A DNA stretch of 64,000 bases from Rhodoferax sp. (GCF_030697375.1 NZ_JAUYQD010000025.1:1-64000); one strand, 5' to 3'; positions 16,777 through 26,370 are shown, counted from the first letter of the stretch. The notes: generated by a model not told the origin, from the sequence alone. Translations and numbers: made by a program.

Positions 16777-17682
16777 TCAGTGGGAACGGATCATGGTGCC
16801 AAAGGCCTGGTCCGTCAAGATTTCCAGCAGGAGAACATGGGGCACCCGGCCATCGACGATGTGGACCGAATTGACGCCGCTCTTGGCGGCATCCAGGGCA
16901 CCGCTGATCTTGGGCAACATGCCGCCGGAAATCGTGCCATCGGCGAACAACTCGTCGATCTGGCGGGCCGTCAGGTCAACCAGCAGGGTTCCCGCCTTGT
17001 CGAGCACACCACTGATGTTGGTGAGCATCATCAGCTTTTCGGCATGCAATACCGTGGCCAATTTGGCCGCCACCACATCGGCATTGATGTTGTAGCTCTC
17101 GTTGTTCTCCCCGAAACCGATGGGGCTGATCACAGGAATGAAGGCATCGTCCTGCAGCGCCTTGACCACACTGGGGTCAATACTGACGATGTCGCCCACC
17201 TGGCCCACGTCGTGTTCAATGCTGGGATCGGCGTTGTCCAGCATCTTGAGCTTTTGCGCCCGGATCATGCCGCCATCGCGCCCGGTCAGGCCTACGGCTT
17301 TGCCACCGGCCTGGTTGATCAGGCCCACGATGTCTTGTTGCACCTCTCCACCCAGCACCCACTCCACCACTTCCATGGTGGGAGCGTCGGTGACGCGCAT
17401 GCCCTGGATGAACTGGCCCTGCATGCCCAGGCGTTTGAGCGCATTTTCAATTTGCGGCCCGCCGCCATGCACCACCACGGGGTTGATGCCCACCAGCTTG
17501 AGCAGCACCACGTCTTCGGCAAACGCTTTTTGCAAGGCGGGGTCGGTCATGGCGTTGCCGCCGTATTTGATGACCATGGTCTTGCCATGGAACTTGCGAA
17601 TGTAGGGCAAGGCCTGGGCCAAAATTTCAGCCTGGTCACGGGGGGCGATGGGGGAAGTGGCTACGCTGCTAGGTTCGGACAT
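16777..17682 (-). CDS. argB: Acetylglutamate kinase
   Basis: A 301-residue amino-acid kinase. It shows the N-terminal phosphate-binding KYGGNAM, the [14 protein letters not shown] loop that binds N-acetylglutamate, VGLTGRDGG, and the C-terminal SGGMLPKI with the ATP-site Lys. It phosphorylates N-acetyl-L-glutamate, the second step of arginine synthesis. No other arginine genes lie next to it. The N-terminal extension before the kinase core is typical of the arginine-sensitive hexameric form, which suggests feedback inhibition by arginine. Confidence 0.97.
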   Translation of the reverse strand: MSEPSSVATSPIAPRDQAEILAQALPYIRKFHGKTMVIKYGGNAMTDPALQKAFAEDVVLLKLVGINPVVVHGGGPQIENALKRLGMQGQFIQGMRVTDAPTMEVVEWVLGGEVQQDIVGLINQAGGKAVGLTGRDGGMIRAQKLKMLDNADPSIEHDVGQVGDIVSIDPSVVKALQDDAFIPVISPIGFGENNESYNINADVVAAKLATVLHAEKLMMLTNISGVLDKAGTLLVDLTARQIDELFADGTISGGMLPKISGALDAAKSGVNSVHIVDGRVPHVLLLEILTDQAFGTMIRSH

Positions 17683-17905
17683 GGTGGTGGGAGATCAGAA
17701 AGATGGGGTTCGTTGAACCAGTAGAAAATTCTGCCGCAACGCGCAGGCCTCACGACAGTCGAACATGGATCAGTTGCATTGGCAGCCCTGACCATGCTGA
17801 AGAAAAAGCTTTGATGGCGACCACACCATTGTGAGCAGCCGCCAACTGCAGCGCTACCAGCTCCCGCTGCAACTGCTGCCACGGTAGCGCTCCCAATTGG
17901 AAGGG

Positions 17906-18268
17906 TTATGCACCGACCGCGAATGCTTCTTTGCTTTGGCCTTGTGCGATCAACGTGGCCAGCCAGCGCGGAGTGAGTCCCCGGCCAGACCAGGTTTCAC
18001 CATTGGGGCCCCGGTATTTTGCGGCCACTGGATTAGCGGATTTTTTAGATACTTTGGGAGTCTTGGCAATGTCCAGTTTTGGTTTCCCACGCCCGCCTTT
18101 AGTGACCTTGGCAGGTTTCCCGCCCTGCAAATCCTTGACGGTAATACCGAAGGCCTGCATCTTGGCCTGAATCTCCAGAACCGTGTTATGGAACTCCTTT
18201 GCCTTGATTTCATTGGCCTGTTTTTGCAGTTTTTCGATTTGGCTTTGAATATCCATCAAATTGGTCAC
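17906..18268 (-). CDS. H-NS family nucleoid-associated protein
   Basis: A 120-residue protein. The N-terminal half is a coiled coil (DIQSQIEKLQKQANEIKAKE). A Lys/Gly/Pro-rich linker follows, and the C-terminus carries the H-NS DNA-binding motif YRGPNGETWSGRG followed by TPRWL. Such proteins bind AT-rich DNA and silence transcription. I chose a GTG start at 18268 because GGAG lies 7 bases upstream; an in-frame TTG at 18280 is part of that ribosome-binding site, and an ATG four codons later is an alternative. The roughly 270 bp upstream are distinctly AT-rich for this genome, fitting autoregulation by H-NS binding. The next genes (gmd-fcl) lie behind this AT-rich stretch. Confidence 0.92.
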   Translation of the reverse strand: MTNLMDIQSQIEKLQKQANEIKAKEFHNTVLEIQAKMQAFGITVKDLQGGKPAKVTKGGRGKPKLDIAKTPKVSKKSANPVAAKYRGPNGETWSGRGLTPRWLATLIAQGQSKEAFAVGA

Positions 18269-18538
18269 GCTTATCTCCAAGGAAAAATAGGATCGGATTG
18301 CTAGTTTAAATCAGTGCAAGACTGCATCGCAAAGTATTACTTTAAAAAAATAATAACTGCAGCGATCACGTCTGCATGTCTATTCAGACACTCCATATAA
18401 GGAGTGGTTTTTAAAGGTGTTGGCCATTCTATTGCCATGCTCGCCCTCTAAAAACGGGTCCATAAAATTATGATGGACACATATTTTCAAATCGAATCCC
18501 CAAAATCCGAAATGAAAACTTTTACAAGCACCCATCCT

Positions 18539-19519
18539 TCACAGCACACCATCGGCAGTCGTCCTCAGAAAATCAGAGTAGGCGTTCCGCAGTCCCTGAC
18601 TTAATGCAACCGTGGGACGCCAACCCCAGTCGATCAGTCGCCTGCTATCCATCCATTTTCTAAGCGTCCCGTCGGGTTTGGTGGCATCAAAACTGATGTG
18701 CCCTGCATAACCTACGGCCAGCCTTATCGCGTTGGCCAATTCAAATATTGTGATATCACTGCCAAAACCCACATTAATGTGACTTTGCATGGGCTGGGTA
18801 TGGGCCTGATATGTGGATACGGGGAGTTGCATGACAAACACGCTGGCAGTCGCCATGTCATCCACATACAAAAACTCACGCCTAGGCGTGCCAGTCCCCC
18901 AAATCACCACCTCGGGCGCCCCGCTCACCTTGGCTTCGTGAAAACGGCGTATTAGCGCAGGGATGACGTGGCTGTTTTCCGGATGGTAATTGTCACCTGG
19001 ACCGTACAGGTTGGTGGGCATGACACTACGGTAATCGCGCCCATGCTGGCGGTTATAACTTTCACACAGCTTGATCCCCGCGATCTTGGCGATGGCATAG
19101 GGCTCGTTGGTGGGTTCCAGAGGGCCGGTCAGCAAGGCGTCCTCAGCCATGGGCTGTGGCGCCAAGCGGGGGTAGATACAACTGGAGCCTAAAAACAGCA
19201 GTTTGTGCACACCATGGGTGTGGGCCGCATGAATGACATTGGCCTGCATCATCAGGTTGTCATAGATAAAGTCCGCAGGGTAGGTGTTATTGGCATGGAT
19301 GCCACCTACGCGGGCCGCCGCCAGATACACCTGCGTAGGCCGCTCCTGGGCAAAAAACGCATGCACAGCAGCCTGGTTGCACAAATCCAGTTCAGCATGG
19401 GTACGGGTGACAAGGCTGGCCTGCGGCACGCCCTGGGCCAAAAGCGTACGCACAATGGCACTGCCGACCATGCCTCGGTGTCCGGCAATGTAGATTTTTT
19501 CAGGGCTCATGGCTGACAT
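18539..19519 (-). CDS. fcl: GDP-L-fucose synthase
   Basis: A 326-residue SDR-type epimerase/reductase. It has the Rossmann motif [11 protein letters not shown], the AARVGGI segment, catalytic YAIAK (Tyr and Lys), the SSCIYP Ser, and [20 protein letters not shown] (given here as [11 protein letters not shown] and NSHVIPAL). It converts GDP-4-keto-6-deoxymannose to GDP-L-fucose, using NADPH. Its start overlaps the end of gmd by about 20 bp, so the two genes are translationally linked. Two in-frame ATGs, three codons apart, are possible starts. No glycosyltransferases follow, so where the fucose is used is not visible here. Confidence 0.94.
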   Translation of the reverse strand: MSAMSPEKIYIAGHRGMVGSAIVRTLLAQGVPQASLVTRTHAELDLCNQAAVHAFFAQERPTQVYLAAARVGGIHANNTYPADFIYDNLMMQANVIHAAHTHGVHKLLFLGSSCIYPRLAPQPMAEDALLTGPLEPTNEPYAIAKIAGIKLCESYNRQHGRDYRSVMPTNLYGPGDNYHPENSHVIPALIRRFHEAKVSGAPEVVIWGTGTPRREFLYVDDMATASVFVMQLPVSTYQAHTQPMQSHINVGFGSDITIFELANAIRLAVGYAGHISFDATKPDGTLRKWMDSRRLIDWGWRPTVALSQGLRNAYSDFLRTTADGVL

Positions 19520-20648
19520 TCACGTTGTACCCATGGCTTTTGAGCAGCGCATGCTGTTTGGCGTGGGCCAAGTCGTTCGCCACCATTTCTTTGCACATGT
19601 CTTGCGCGGCAATCTCTGGCACCCATCCGAGCTCGCGTTTGGCCTTGGCGGGGTCCCCCAAAAGAGTTTCTACTTCGGTAGGGCGGAAGTAGCGTGGATC
19701 AACCCGCACCACCACATCCCCCACTTTCAGGGCCGGTGCATTCCCCCCTGCAATGGCGAGTACCACTGCGCACTCGCCCACACCCTGCCCTTCAAACCCT
19801 ACCGTAATACCCAGGGCTTGCGCAGACCACAGAATGAAATCCCGCACACTGTATTGCACCCCCGTGGCAATCACAAAGTCTTGCGGCTTTTCTTGCTGCA
19901 GCATCATCCACTGCATGCGCACATAGTCTTTGGCGTGGCCCCAGTCGCGGAGCGCGTCCATATTGCCCATATAGAGGCATTTTTCCAAACCCTGGGCAAT
20001 ATTGGCCAAACCGCGGGTAATTTTGCGGGTGACAAAGGTTTCACCACGGCGCGGGCTCTCGTGGTTAAACAAGATGCCGTTGCAGGCATACATGCCGTAG
20101 GCCTCACGGTAATTCACCGTGATCCAGTAGGCATAAAGCTTGGCCACCGCATATGGGCTACGGGGATAAAAAGGGGTTGTTTCTCGCTGCGGTGTTTCCT
20201 GCACCAAACCATAGAGTTCACTGGTGGATGCCTGATAAAAGCGCGTTTTTTTCTCCAACCCGAGAATGCGAATGGCTTCCAATAAGCGCAAAGTGCCCAT
20301 ACCGTCCACGTCGGCCGTGTACTCTGGACTCTCAAAACTTACCGCCACATGGCTCTGCGCACCGAGGTTATAGACCTCATCTGGCTGCACTTGCTGGATG
20401 ATGCGGGTGAGATTGCTGGTGTCCGTCAAATCGCCATAGTGGAGCTTGAAGCGGGCATTGTCGATATGGGGGTCTTGATAGATGTGATCAATACGGTCCG
20501 TATTGAACGAACTGGCCCGGCGCTTGATCCCGTGAACCTCGTAACCTTTGTCCAATAACAGCTCAGCCAGATAAGAGCCATCTTGGCCCGTGATGCCGGT
20601 GATGAGGGCGACTTTGGGGAGGGAGCTTGGTGAATTTGACGGGGTCAT
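19500..20648 (-). CDS. gmd: GDP-mannose 4,6-dehydratase
   Basis: A 382-residue SDR dehydratase. It shows [15 protein letters not shown] for NADP binding, [19 protein letters not shown], the catalytic STSELYG region, and [10 protein letters not shown] with the active-site Tyr and Lys. It makes GDP-4-keto-6-deoxymannose, the substrate of the overlapping fcl product. The length fits the family. The pair is probably for surface polysaccharide or O-antigen fucose, although it stands alone among non-polysaccharide genes, which suggests either scattered pathway genes or acquisition as a two-gene cassette. Confidence 0.95.
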   Translation of the reverse strand: MTPSNSPSSLPKVALITGITGQDGSYLAELLLDKGYEVHGIKRRASSFNTDRIDHIYQDPHIDNARFKLHYGDLTDTSNLTRIIQQVQPDEVYNLGAQSHVAVSFESPEYTADVDGMGTLRLLEAIRILGLEKKTRFYQASTSELYGLVQETPQRETTPFYPRSPYAVAKLYAYWITVNYREAYGMYACNGILFNHESPRRGETFVTRKITRGLANIAQGLEKCLYMGNMDALRDWGHAKDYVRMQWMMLQQEKPQDFVIATGVQYSVRDFILWSAQALGITVGFEGQGVGECAVVLAIAGGNAPALKVGDVVVRVDPRYFRPTEVETLLGDPAKAKRELGWVPEIAAQDMCKEMVANDLAHAKQHALLKSHGYNVNVSHEP

Positions 20649-20927
20649 ACGCGTAAATTAAAAAGAGCGCGGCAGCGCCCCCAATTATCATGGCTAATCC
20701 TTGTCGGTCAAAATGCAGGCATAAGCCCGCCCGCCATTCTTTTCAGCGAGCATCGGCAAACATCTGTACGCTGCGTGAATCAAATAAAGATTTGAAGCCA
20801 GGAAGTTAGAAAGCAGCACCTACACGCTTACCAGCTCTGCGCGTACAGTCGGAATTAGGCGCTACATTTCCTTGTGCAATAGCAAGCCAGTTTCGCAAAA
20901 ATTACCCCCTCTTTTCTGGAGTACCCC

Positions 20928-21500
20928 ATGGTCAAAAAGCTGCAAAAATCCAAAACACAAAAAACCACTGGCGTGCCATTGCCAGGCTCCGTCAAAGACT
21001 CGGCGCAGCAAATCTGGCAAGCGGGTTTGGGCGCATTCACCAAGGCGCAGGCAGAAGGCGCCAAGGCGCTTGAAACCTTGGTGAAGGACAGCGTCAGCAT
21101 CCAGCGCAAAACCAAAGCGGCTGCAGAAGAAAAAATTTCTGAAGCCACCAGCAAGATGTCCACCATGGCCACCGACATCTCGTCCAAGGCGTCGGGCCAA
21201 TGGGACAAACTGGAAAACATTTTTGAAGAGCGCGTGGCCAAAGCCTTGAACAAGCTGGGCGTTCCTTCGGCCAAAGATATTGCTGCGCTGATCGCCCGCA
21301 TTGACGAACTGAACAAGGCCGTTCAAAAGATGTCTGCCAAGGCACCCGCACCTAGCGCAGCCCCCGTCAAAGCGGCTGTCGCCAAGACAGCGGCCGCCAA
21401 GGCCAAAGTTGCCGCCAAAGCAACAACAAAACGCGCAGCCTCTACACGCAAGACAGAAACCGCAGCGGCCGCCCCAGCAGCACCCACTCAGGCGGAATAG
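20928..21500 (+). CDS. Phasin-family PHA-granule protein (PhaF/PhaI-like)
   Basis: A 190-residue protein. Residues 15-125 are the helical phasin domain (SAQQIWQAGLGAFTKAQAEG and similar), and residues 140-185 are a Lys/Ala-rich tail with repeated AKTAAAKAK, KATTKRA and TRKT blocks like histone H1. PhaF-type phasins coat polyhydroxyalkanoate granules through the helix and bind DNA with such tails, linking granules to the nucleoid at division. A good ribosome-binding site (TGGAG) precedes the ATG, and a strong terminator follows. It heads a neighbourhood of storage-lipid genes. No PHA synthase gene lies in the window. Confidence 0.88.
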   Translation: MVKKLQKSKTQKTTGVPLPGSVKDSAQQIWQAGLGAFTKAQAEGAKALETLVKDSVSIQRKTKAAAEEKISEATSKMSTMATDISSKASGQWDKLENIFEERVAKALNKLGVPSAKDIAALIARIDELNKAVQKMSAKAPAPSAAPVKAAVAKTAAAKAKVAAKATTKRAASTRKTETAAAAPAAPTQAE

Positions 21501-21530
21501 TCCGCTTTGGCGGCTCAGAGCCAATCCTCC

Positions 21531-21556
21531 AAGGGCGCCAAGGCGCCCTTTTTTTT
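21531..21556 (+). terminator. Rho-independent terminator after the phasin gene
   Basis: AAGGGCGCC and GGCGCCCTT form a GC-rich hairpin followed directly by a run of eight T. It is 30 bp downstream of the phasin stop, so the phasin is probably transcribed alone. Confidence 0.9.
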
Positions 21557-21594
21557 GCGGTACGTTTTGTCCCGCCACATAGACCCATATTCAC

Positions 21595-21611
21595 TTGTTG
21601 CATTGCAACAA
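21595..21611. promoter_or_regulatory. 17 bp perfect palindrome upstream of the patatin gene
   Basis: TTGTTGCATTGCAACAA is a perfect inverted repeat (8+1+8). It lies between the phasin terminator and the patatin-like gene, 34 bp before its ATG, where a repressor would act. The GCAACAAA block resembles sites reported for the PHA regulator PhaR. Binding by the nearby TetR protein is an equally open alternative. No regulator is assigned. Confidence 0.6.
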
Positions 21612-21645
21612 AAACAAGCCCATCAGCGCTCTACACTTTGCACAT

Positions 21646-22893
21646 ATGAATGAAGAAATAAATAGGCCACCAAAGATCGCCTTGGCGCTGTCTGGGGGGG
21701 GGCCATTGGGTGCAATTTACGAAATAGGAGCCATGTGCGCGCTGGAGGAGTCCCTGGACGGTTTGGACTTCACCAAATTGCACCATTACGTCGGCGTTTC
21801 CGCAGGCGGCTTCATTGTGGCGTCATTGGCCAACGGAATCACCCCGCGCGAGTTGTGTGCGTCATTTATTGAGAATGACAGTACGCCCTCAGAAACTTTT
21901 GATCCGTCATGGCTGATGGAGCCCGCCTATGGTGAATTTGCCAGACGCGGCATCATGCTGCCCGGATTGATCCTTTCAGCCCTATGGCACATGACGCTGG
22001 GACGCAAGTCCATCGTTCAGGCATTGGAACGACTGGGCCCCGCTCTGCCGACCGGCGTGTTCTCCAATCGGCAGGTCGATACGCAATTGGCCCGCCTGTT
22101 CAGCCGCGAAGGCAGGACCAACGACTTTCGCAAACTCAAAACCAAACTTACTTTGGTCGCCACCAATTTGGACAGCGGGGAGCCCGCTCCATTTGGTCGT
22201 CCGGGGTGGGACCACATCCCCATATCGCAGGCTGTGCAAGCCAGCTCGGCTTTGCCAGGCCTGTTTCCCCCGGTGGAAATCGATGACCAGTACTTTGTAG
22301 ACGGGGCGCTGAAAAAAACCATGCATGCTTCCGTGGCATTGGAAGATGGTGTGGACCTCATGATTTGCCTGAACCCATTGGTTCCCTTTGACGCCACGTC
22401 ACCGCGCGTTGCCAAAGTAATGCAACAAGGACTGCCATCCGAGAAACGATGGATTCCGCGCATAGTGGATGGAGGCCTACCTGCGGTGCTAAGCCAAACG
22501 TTTCGCTCCATGATCCACTCCCGCATGGAGTTGGGCATGAAGCAGTACGAGCACACCTACCCCGATACGGACATCATTCTGATTGAACCAGACCACCGGG
22601 ACCCGGAGTTGTACCTGGCCAACACCTTCAGCTACGCACAGCGGCGCCATTTGGCCGAACACGCCTACCAACAAACACGTCAGATGCTACGCTCCCGCAA
22701 GACGGGGCTGTCCGCCAAACTGAAACGCCATGGCATCAGCTTGAACCACAACGTGCTGGACGATCCCAAACGGCATCTGTCAGCGCCCGCAAAAGCCAAC
22801 ACCCGACTGGGACGGGCCATTGCAACGCTGCAAGAAGTCATGGACGACATCGCCGATGCATTGGCAACAGCAGCACGTCATCCGTCCCATTAA
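21646..22893 (+). CDS. Patatin-like phospholipase
   Basis: A 415-residue patatin-domain lipid hydrolase. The oxyanion loop is SGGGPLGAIYEIGA (about 16-29), the nucleophile elbow is GVSAGG (Ser52), and the dyad Asp is in VDGAL (Asp219). Together these form an intact Ser-Asp dyad. The C-terminal 100 residues are helical and basic. Such enzymes cleave phospholipids or neutral lipids, and some act on storage granules. Its start is uncertain (ATG at 21646, no strong ribosome-binding site). A TetR gene follows 9 bp after its stop, so the two are cotranscribed. With a WS/DGAT and a phasin close by, mobilisation of stored lipid is a reasonable guess. Confidence 0.9.
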   Translation: MNEEINRPPKIALALSGGGPLGAIYEIGAMCALEESLDGLDFTKLHHYVGVSAGGFIVASLANGITPRELCASFIENDSTPSETFDPSWLMEPAYGEFARRGIMLPGLILSALWHMTLGRKSIVQALERLGPALPTGVFSNRQVDTQLARLFSREGRTNDFRKLKTKLTLVATNLDSGEPAPFGRPGWDHIPISQAVQASSALPGLFPPVEIDDQYFVDGALKKTMHASVALEDGVDLMICLNPLVPFDATSPRVAKVMQQGLPSEKRWIPRIVDGGLPAVLSQTFRSMIHSRMELGMKQYEHTYPDTDIILIEPDHRDPELYLANTFSYAQRRHLAEHAYQQTRQMLRSRKTGLSAKLKRHGISLNHNVLDDPKRHLSAPAKANTRLGRAIATLQEVMDDIADALATAARHPSH

Positions 22894-22902
22894 GAAAAAA
22901 TT

Positions 22903-23559
22903 ATGGTCAAAAAAGCCCCCCGCCGCACTGCAGAACGTATCCTTGAAGTCACGCTGGAGTTGTTCAACCGCTTTGGTGAACCCAACGTATCGACCACCTT
23001 GATTTCGGCTGAGTTGGGCATTAGCCCGGGTAATTTGTATTACCACTATCCGGCCAAAGATGAGCTGATCAACTCCCTGTTTGATCGCTACGAAAAATCA
23101 CTCAACGACTTGCTCAACGCCAGCGACGATGTGCGAGATGTCGAAGATGCCTGGTTCTTCATGCACACGCTCTTTGAGCTGATTTGGGAACACCGGTTTC
23201 TCTACCGCGACCTGAATGACCTGTTGAGCAAGAACCGACGGCTAGAGACCCATTTTCAATCGGTGCTGAAAAACAAGACGCGGTCTGTCAAGGCCTTGCT
23301 GGACAGCATGAGCCGTGCCGGCGCCGTACGGATTGATTCACGCGAAGTGGAGGCCACGGCCACCAGCATGGTCGTGGTGCTGACCTACTGGTTGAGCTTC
23401 GAGTACGTTCGAGACCCGCGCAATGCGCTGGAGCCCGGAAGTGCACAAGCCGCCCTGATGCGCGGCGCGCACCATGTGCTGAACCTGTTGGTGCCTTATT
23501 TGGAAGCAGAGCAACGCACCCATTTGCAAAGACTGGCTGGCGCTTACACCGCGTCCTAG
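22903..23559 (+). CDS. TetR-family regulator in the storage-lipid neighbourhood
   Basis: A 218-residue TetR protein. The helix-turn-helix reads TLISAELGISPGNLYYHYPAKDEL (residues about 37-60; split as TLISAELGISPGN and LYYHYPAKDEL). The C-terminal domain has WFFMHTLFELIWEHRFLYRDL, a pattern seen in TetR proteins next to PHA and lipid genes, such as PhaD-like ones. It is cotranscribed with the patatin gene (9 bp gap) and followed after 22 bp by a TPR gene. It may bind the palindrome at 21595-21611 and respond to a lipid intermediate; both points are inferences. Confidence 0.88.
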   Translation: MVKKAPRRTAERILEVTLELFNRFGEPNVSTTLISAELGISPGNLYYHYPAKDELINSLFDRYEKSLNDLLNASDDVRDVEDAWFFMHTLFELIWEHRFLYRDLNDLLSKNRRLETHFQSVLKNKTRSVKALLDSMSRAGAVRIDSREVEATATSMVVVLTYWLSFEYVRDPRNALEPGSAQAALMRGAHHVLNLLVPYLEAEQRTHLQRLAGAYTAS

Positions 23560-23581
23560 GCGCACCGAGGAGACCGCTACG

Positions 23582-24355
23582 ATGGCCATTTGGACCACAT
23601 TCATCCACGCCGACGACTACCCGTTTGATCCTGCTGGCGTCAAGAAAAACTGGAAACGTCTTCATGCAGGCGACCAGGAGCCCTTGCCCAAAGACAAGAA
23701 TGTGCTGGCCGCTTGGGCGCTGTTTCACAGCGGCCAGTTTCAGGAAGCCGTAGAAACGGGGCTGAAGGCAGGTCCCGCTGGCACCACGGTGGCCAACAAG
23801 GCCGCCTGCATCTATGCGAACTACCTGGAGCCCAATGAAAAAACCAAATTGGGCCTTTTCATGCAAGTGGCCGAGCGTGCTGCGAGCCAAGCCAGCGCAG
23901 AACCCAACAACGCCAACGCGTATTACTGGCAAGGCTATGCCCTGAGCCGGTACAGCCAAGGCATCAGCGTGGCCAAGGCACTGGCGCAAGGCATTGGCCG
24001 CAAGGTCAAATCTGCCATGGAAACCTCCATTCGCCTGCAGCCGAACCACGCCGACGCCCACATTGGCCTGGGCGCTTTTCACGCCGAAGTGATTGACAAG
24101 GTAGGTGCCTTGATAGGCAACATGACGTATGGCGCAAAAAAAGAAACCAGCCTGAAGTTATTTCAGCAAGGGCTGAACCTCACGCCAGCATCCACCGTTG
24201 CGTTGATTGAATACGCCAACGCGCTGGTCATGCTAGAGGGCGACAAGGGCATTGACGAGGCCACACGCCTGTACGAGCAAGTCGCTCGCGCACAGGCCAT
24301 GGACGCCATGGAGCGGCTGGACGTGGAACTGGCGCAAGCCGAGCTGGCGAACTAA
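23582..24355 (+). CDS. TPR-repeat protein, function unknown
   Basis: A 257-residue cytoplasmic protein with tetratricopeptide-like helices: AAWALFHSGQFQEAVETGL, NAYYWQGYALSRYSQG, HADAHIGLGAFHAEVI and STVALIEYANALVML. No signal peptide or membrane segment is seen. The arrangement resembles the RMD1-like TPR group, where repeats pack into one superhelical domain. It follows the TetR gene by 22 bp, and a GAGGAGA ribosome-binding site precedes the ATG. It converges with the WS/DGAT gene. A scaffolding or granule-associated role is possible because of the neighbours, but nothing in the sequence shows it. Confidence 0.75.
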   Translation: MAIWTTFIHADDYPFDPAGVKKNWKRLHAGDQEPLPKDKNVLAAWALFHSGQFQEAVETGLKAGPAGTTVANKAACIYANYLEPNEKTKLGLFMQVAERAASQASAEPNNANAYYWQGYALSRYSQGISVAKALAQGIGRKVKSAMETSIRLQPNHADAHIGLGAFHAEVIDKVGALIGNMTYGAKKETSLKLFQQGLNLTPASTVALIEYANALVMLEGDKGIDEATRLYEQVARAQAMDAMERLDVELAQAELAN

Positions 24356-24389
24356 GCAAGCCCACCGGCATGGGCGGGATCGCTCTGCG

Positions 24390-25943
24390 CTAGTCCCCCC
24401 ACGGCAACATCAAGGTGAGCAAGGCCAGTTTGGCAAACTCGGGCTCAAACTGGTCGATGATTTCTTGGGGATTCGGGCACAAGGTAGCGTCGGACACGAC
24501 ACCAAACTGCACACCGCCTCCGTAGCTCAAGATGGAAATGCCCAGGCCGACCGTACCGCTCTGAGGCACCCAAAACAAGGTTTCCTCCAGTGTTGCACCG
24601 CAAATTTTCAGCTTGGAAACTGGCCCCGGGACATTGGTCAAAACCGCCGTGGTTTTCCTGGAAAACAAACCCAGCATGGCATCTTGCGTGGACTTGTTGA
24701 GCAAGCCCGCCACCGCCAGCAAGCCAAAAGCCAGCAAGGGTTGCATACTGTCCTTGAGTTCGCGCATGCGTTTACGCATTTCATAGAGGCGCTCGACCGG
24801 ATTGTCCAGCCCAATGGGCAGCACCACGGGCGCCAGTCCAAACTGGTTCCCCAATTTGTAAGCCTGGTCCAAGGGCCGAAAATTCACCGGCACCATGGCG
24901 CGGACTTCCTTGTCGAGAACCACCTCGCCGTGTTCCCGCAGGTAATTGCCAAGTGCCCCGGCGACACAACTCATCAGCACATCGTTGACAGAGCAATTCA
25001 GGGCCTTGCCGACCGCCTTGACCTCGACCAGAGGTATCGGTGCGCACCAGGCCACCCGCTTTCCCAGGCCTGGGGTGCCTTTGAGCTGGGTCGGCGAATC
25101 GTCGGGCATCAGCGCCAACGCTGCCAAATCACTGGCGGCATGGAATACAAGCTTGGCCAAATCGACCGACTCATGCACCCCCTTTTCCATGCCCTTTTGG
25201 GGGTCCATCAGCAAGTCCAAGGATCGTACGAGCCCCTCACCAGCCGCGCCTAAGGCGCGCACTGTCATATGGGTCAGGGGTTTGAGCAGGGCGTCAGCAA
25301 TCCAATCTTCCGCCCCTTCTAGCCCTGCGCGGCGGGCATCGCGATGGGGTGCATCGGGGGGGGGCGATCCGCCGTCTACCAGGGACTGCATCACCGAAAT
25401 CAGGGCAATGCCGTCGGCAATGCAATGGTGGATACGCACCAACAAGGCCGAGCCACCCTTGTAGTTCTCGACCAGATGGAACCGCCACAGCGGGTGTTGC
25501 TTGTTCAGCGGCTCCATGGTCAGCTGGGCCAAACGGTTTTGCAAGGCCTCTTGCTCCCGTCCGGCTGGCTTCTTGGGCAACTTCTCGACCACCAAGTGGT
25601 TGCCCAGGTCAAACCTGGGGTCGTTGATCCAGGTAGCGCCGGCCGAGTCCTCTACTGCGCACTGCACAAAACGCGGGTACTTGAGCAATCGCTCCTCAAT
25701 ACGGCCGCGCAAATCGTCGTACCGGAGGCCGGGCTTGGTCACCCACACCCCCACGATCATCATGAGGTTGGACGGGGAATCCATGCGCAACCAAGCCGTA
25801 TCCACCTTGCTCATGCGTTCGCCATGCAGCCCCAGGGCGCCCACTACGGCATCGGCCACATTTTGCTGCACCCCCTTTGCCGTCTTGCGTGCGGCCCGGG
25901 ATACCTTGGGGCCGATTTTGTGGGCAGTCACTCGGGTCACCAT
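24390..25943 (-). CDS. Wax ester synthase/diacylglycerol acyltransferase (WS/DGAT)
   Basis: A 517-residue WS/DGAT enzyme. The catalytic HHxxxDG motif is HHCIADG (His172, His173, Asp177). Other family blocks are present: PLWRFHLVENY, VNDVLMSCVAGALGNYL, VPVNFR and a C-terminal NVPGP. It transfers the acyl group of acyl-CoA to a fatty alcohol or diacylglycerol to make wax esters or triacylglycerol. The N-terminus carries about 40 basic residues before the core, more than in Acinetobacter AtfA, and may bind membrane or granules. I take the ATG at 25943 because GGAG precedes it; an upstream start at 25991 is less likely. It converges with the TPR gene. Confidence 0.93.
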   Translation of the reverse strand: MVTRVTAHKIGPKVSRAARKTAKGVQQNVADAVVGALGLHGERMSKVDTAWLRMDSPSNLMMIVGVWVTKPGLRYDDLRGRIEERLLKYPRFVQCAVEDSAGATWINDPRFDLGNHLVVEKLPKKPAGREQEALQNRLAQLTMEPLNKQHPLWRFHLVENYKGGSALLVRIHHCIADGIALISVMQSLVDGGSPPPDAPHRDARRAGLEGAEDWIADALLKPLTHMTVRALGAAGEGLVRSLDLLMDPQKGMEKGVHESVDLAKLVFHAASDLAALALMPDDSPTQLKGTPGLGKRVAWCAPIPLVEVKAVGKALNCSVNDVLMSCVAGALGNYLREHGEVVLDKEVRAMVPVNFRPLDQAYKLGNQFGLAPVVLPIGLDNPVERLYEMRKRMRELKDSMQPLLAFGLLAVAGLLNKSTQDAMLGLFSRKTTAVLTNVPGPVSKLKICGATLEETLFWVPQSGTVGLGISILSYGGGVQFGVVSDATLCPNPQEIIDQFEPEFAKLALLTLMLPWGD

Positions 25944-26113
25944 GCAAACTCCAGAACAAAGGGAAATCGGTAAAAAGGGCAAGCATTTCACAGACGCTTT
26001 GCACGCCGCGCTATTTTGCAGGCAAAACGCACCTTAAGATATGGGCCGAACACCCAGACGCGTCGGGTGTGGACCTTTGATCACTCTCTCATTCAAACCC
26101 AACGGAGAAACCC

Positions 26114-26368
26114 ATGGCAGATCTGAAAAAGAAATTCGAAGCCGCAGTTGCAGGCTCCAAAAGCCTGACAGAGCGCCCCGACAACGGCACCTTGCTCAAA
26201 ATCTATGCGCTGTACAAACAAGCGACAGCCGGTGACAACACCGAAAAGAAACCCGGATTCACCGACATGGTGGGACGCGCCAAATGGGACGCCTGGAATG
26301 GCTTCAAGGGAACTGCAGACAAGGACGCCATGCAGCAGTACATCGATCTGATCGAATCCCTAAGCTAA
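26114..26368 (+). CDS. Acyl-CoA-binding protein (ACBP)
   Basis: An 84-residue protein that is a clean match to eukaryote-type ACBP: LYALYKQAT-like YALYKQATAGD, KPGFTDMVGRAKWDAW and the final YIDLIESL. The residues that hold the CoA moiety in known structures (Tyr in YKQ, Lys and Trp in KWDAW) are present. It binds long-chain acyl-CoA in the cytoplasm and can deliver it to acyltransferases. The ribosome-binding site GGAGAAA is good. It lies 170 bp upstream of the divergent WS/DGAT start, so a supply role for that enzyme is likely. ACBPs are patchy in bacteria and are common in Burkholderiales. Confidence 0.95.
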   Translation: MADLKKKFEAAVAGSKSLTERPDNGTLLKIYALYKQATAGDNTEKKPGFTDMVGRAKWDAWNGFKGTADKDAMQQYIDLIESLS

Positions 26369-26370
26369 AT

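Noticed and set aside
17707..17719. GGTTC-GTT-GAACC inverted repeat upstream of argB
   Set aside because: It is short and of a kind expected by chance. The spacing does not match a known arginine (ArgR) or LexA box, so no site is called.
24356..24389. Possible shared terminator between the TPR and WS/DGAT genes
   Set aside because: GCCCA/TGGGC makes only a five-pair stem and there is no T-run in either direction.
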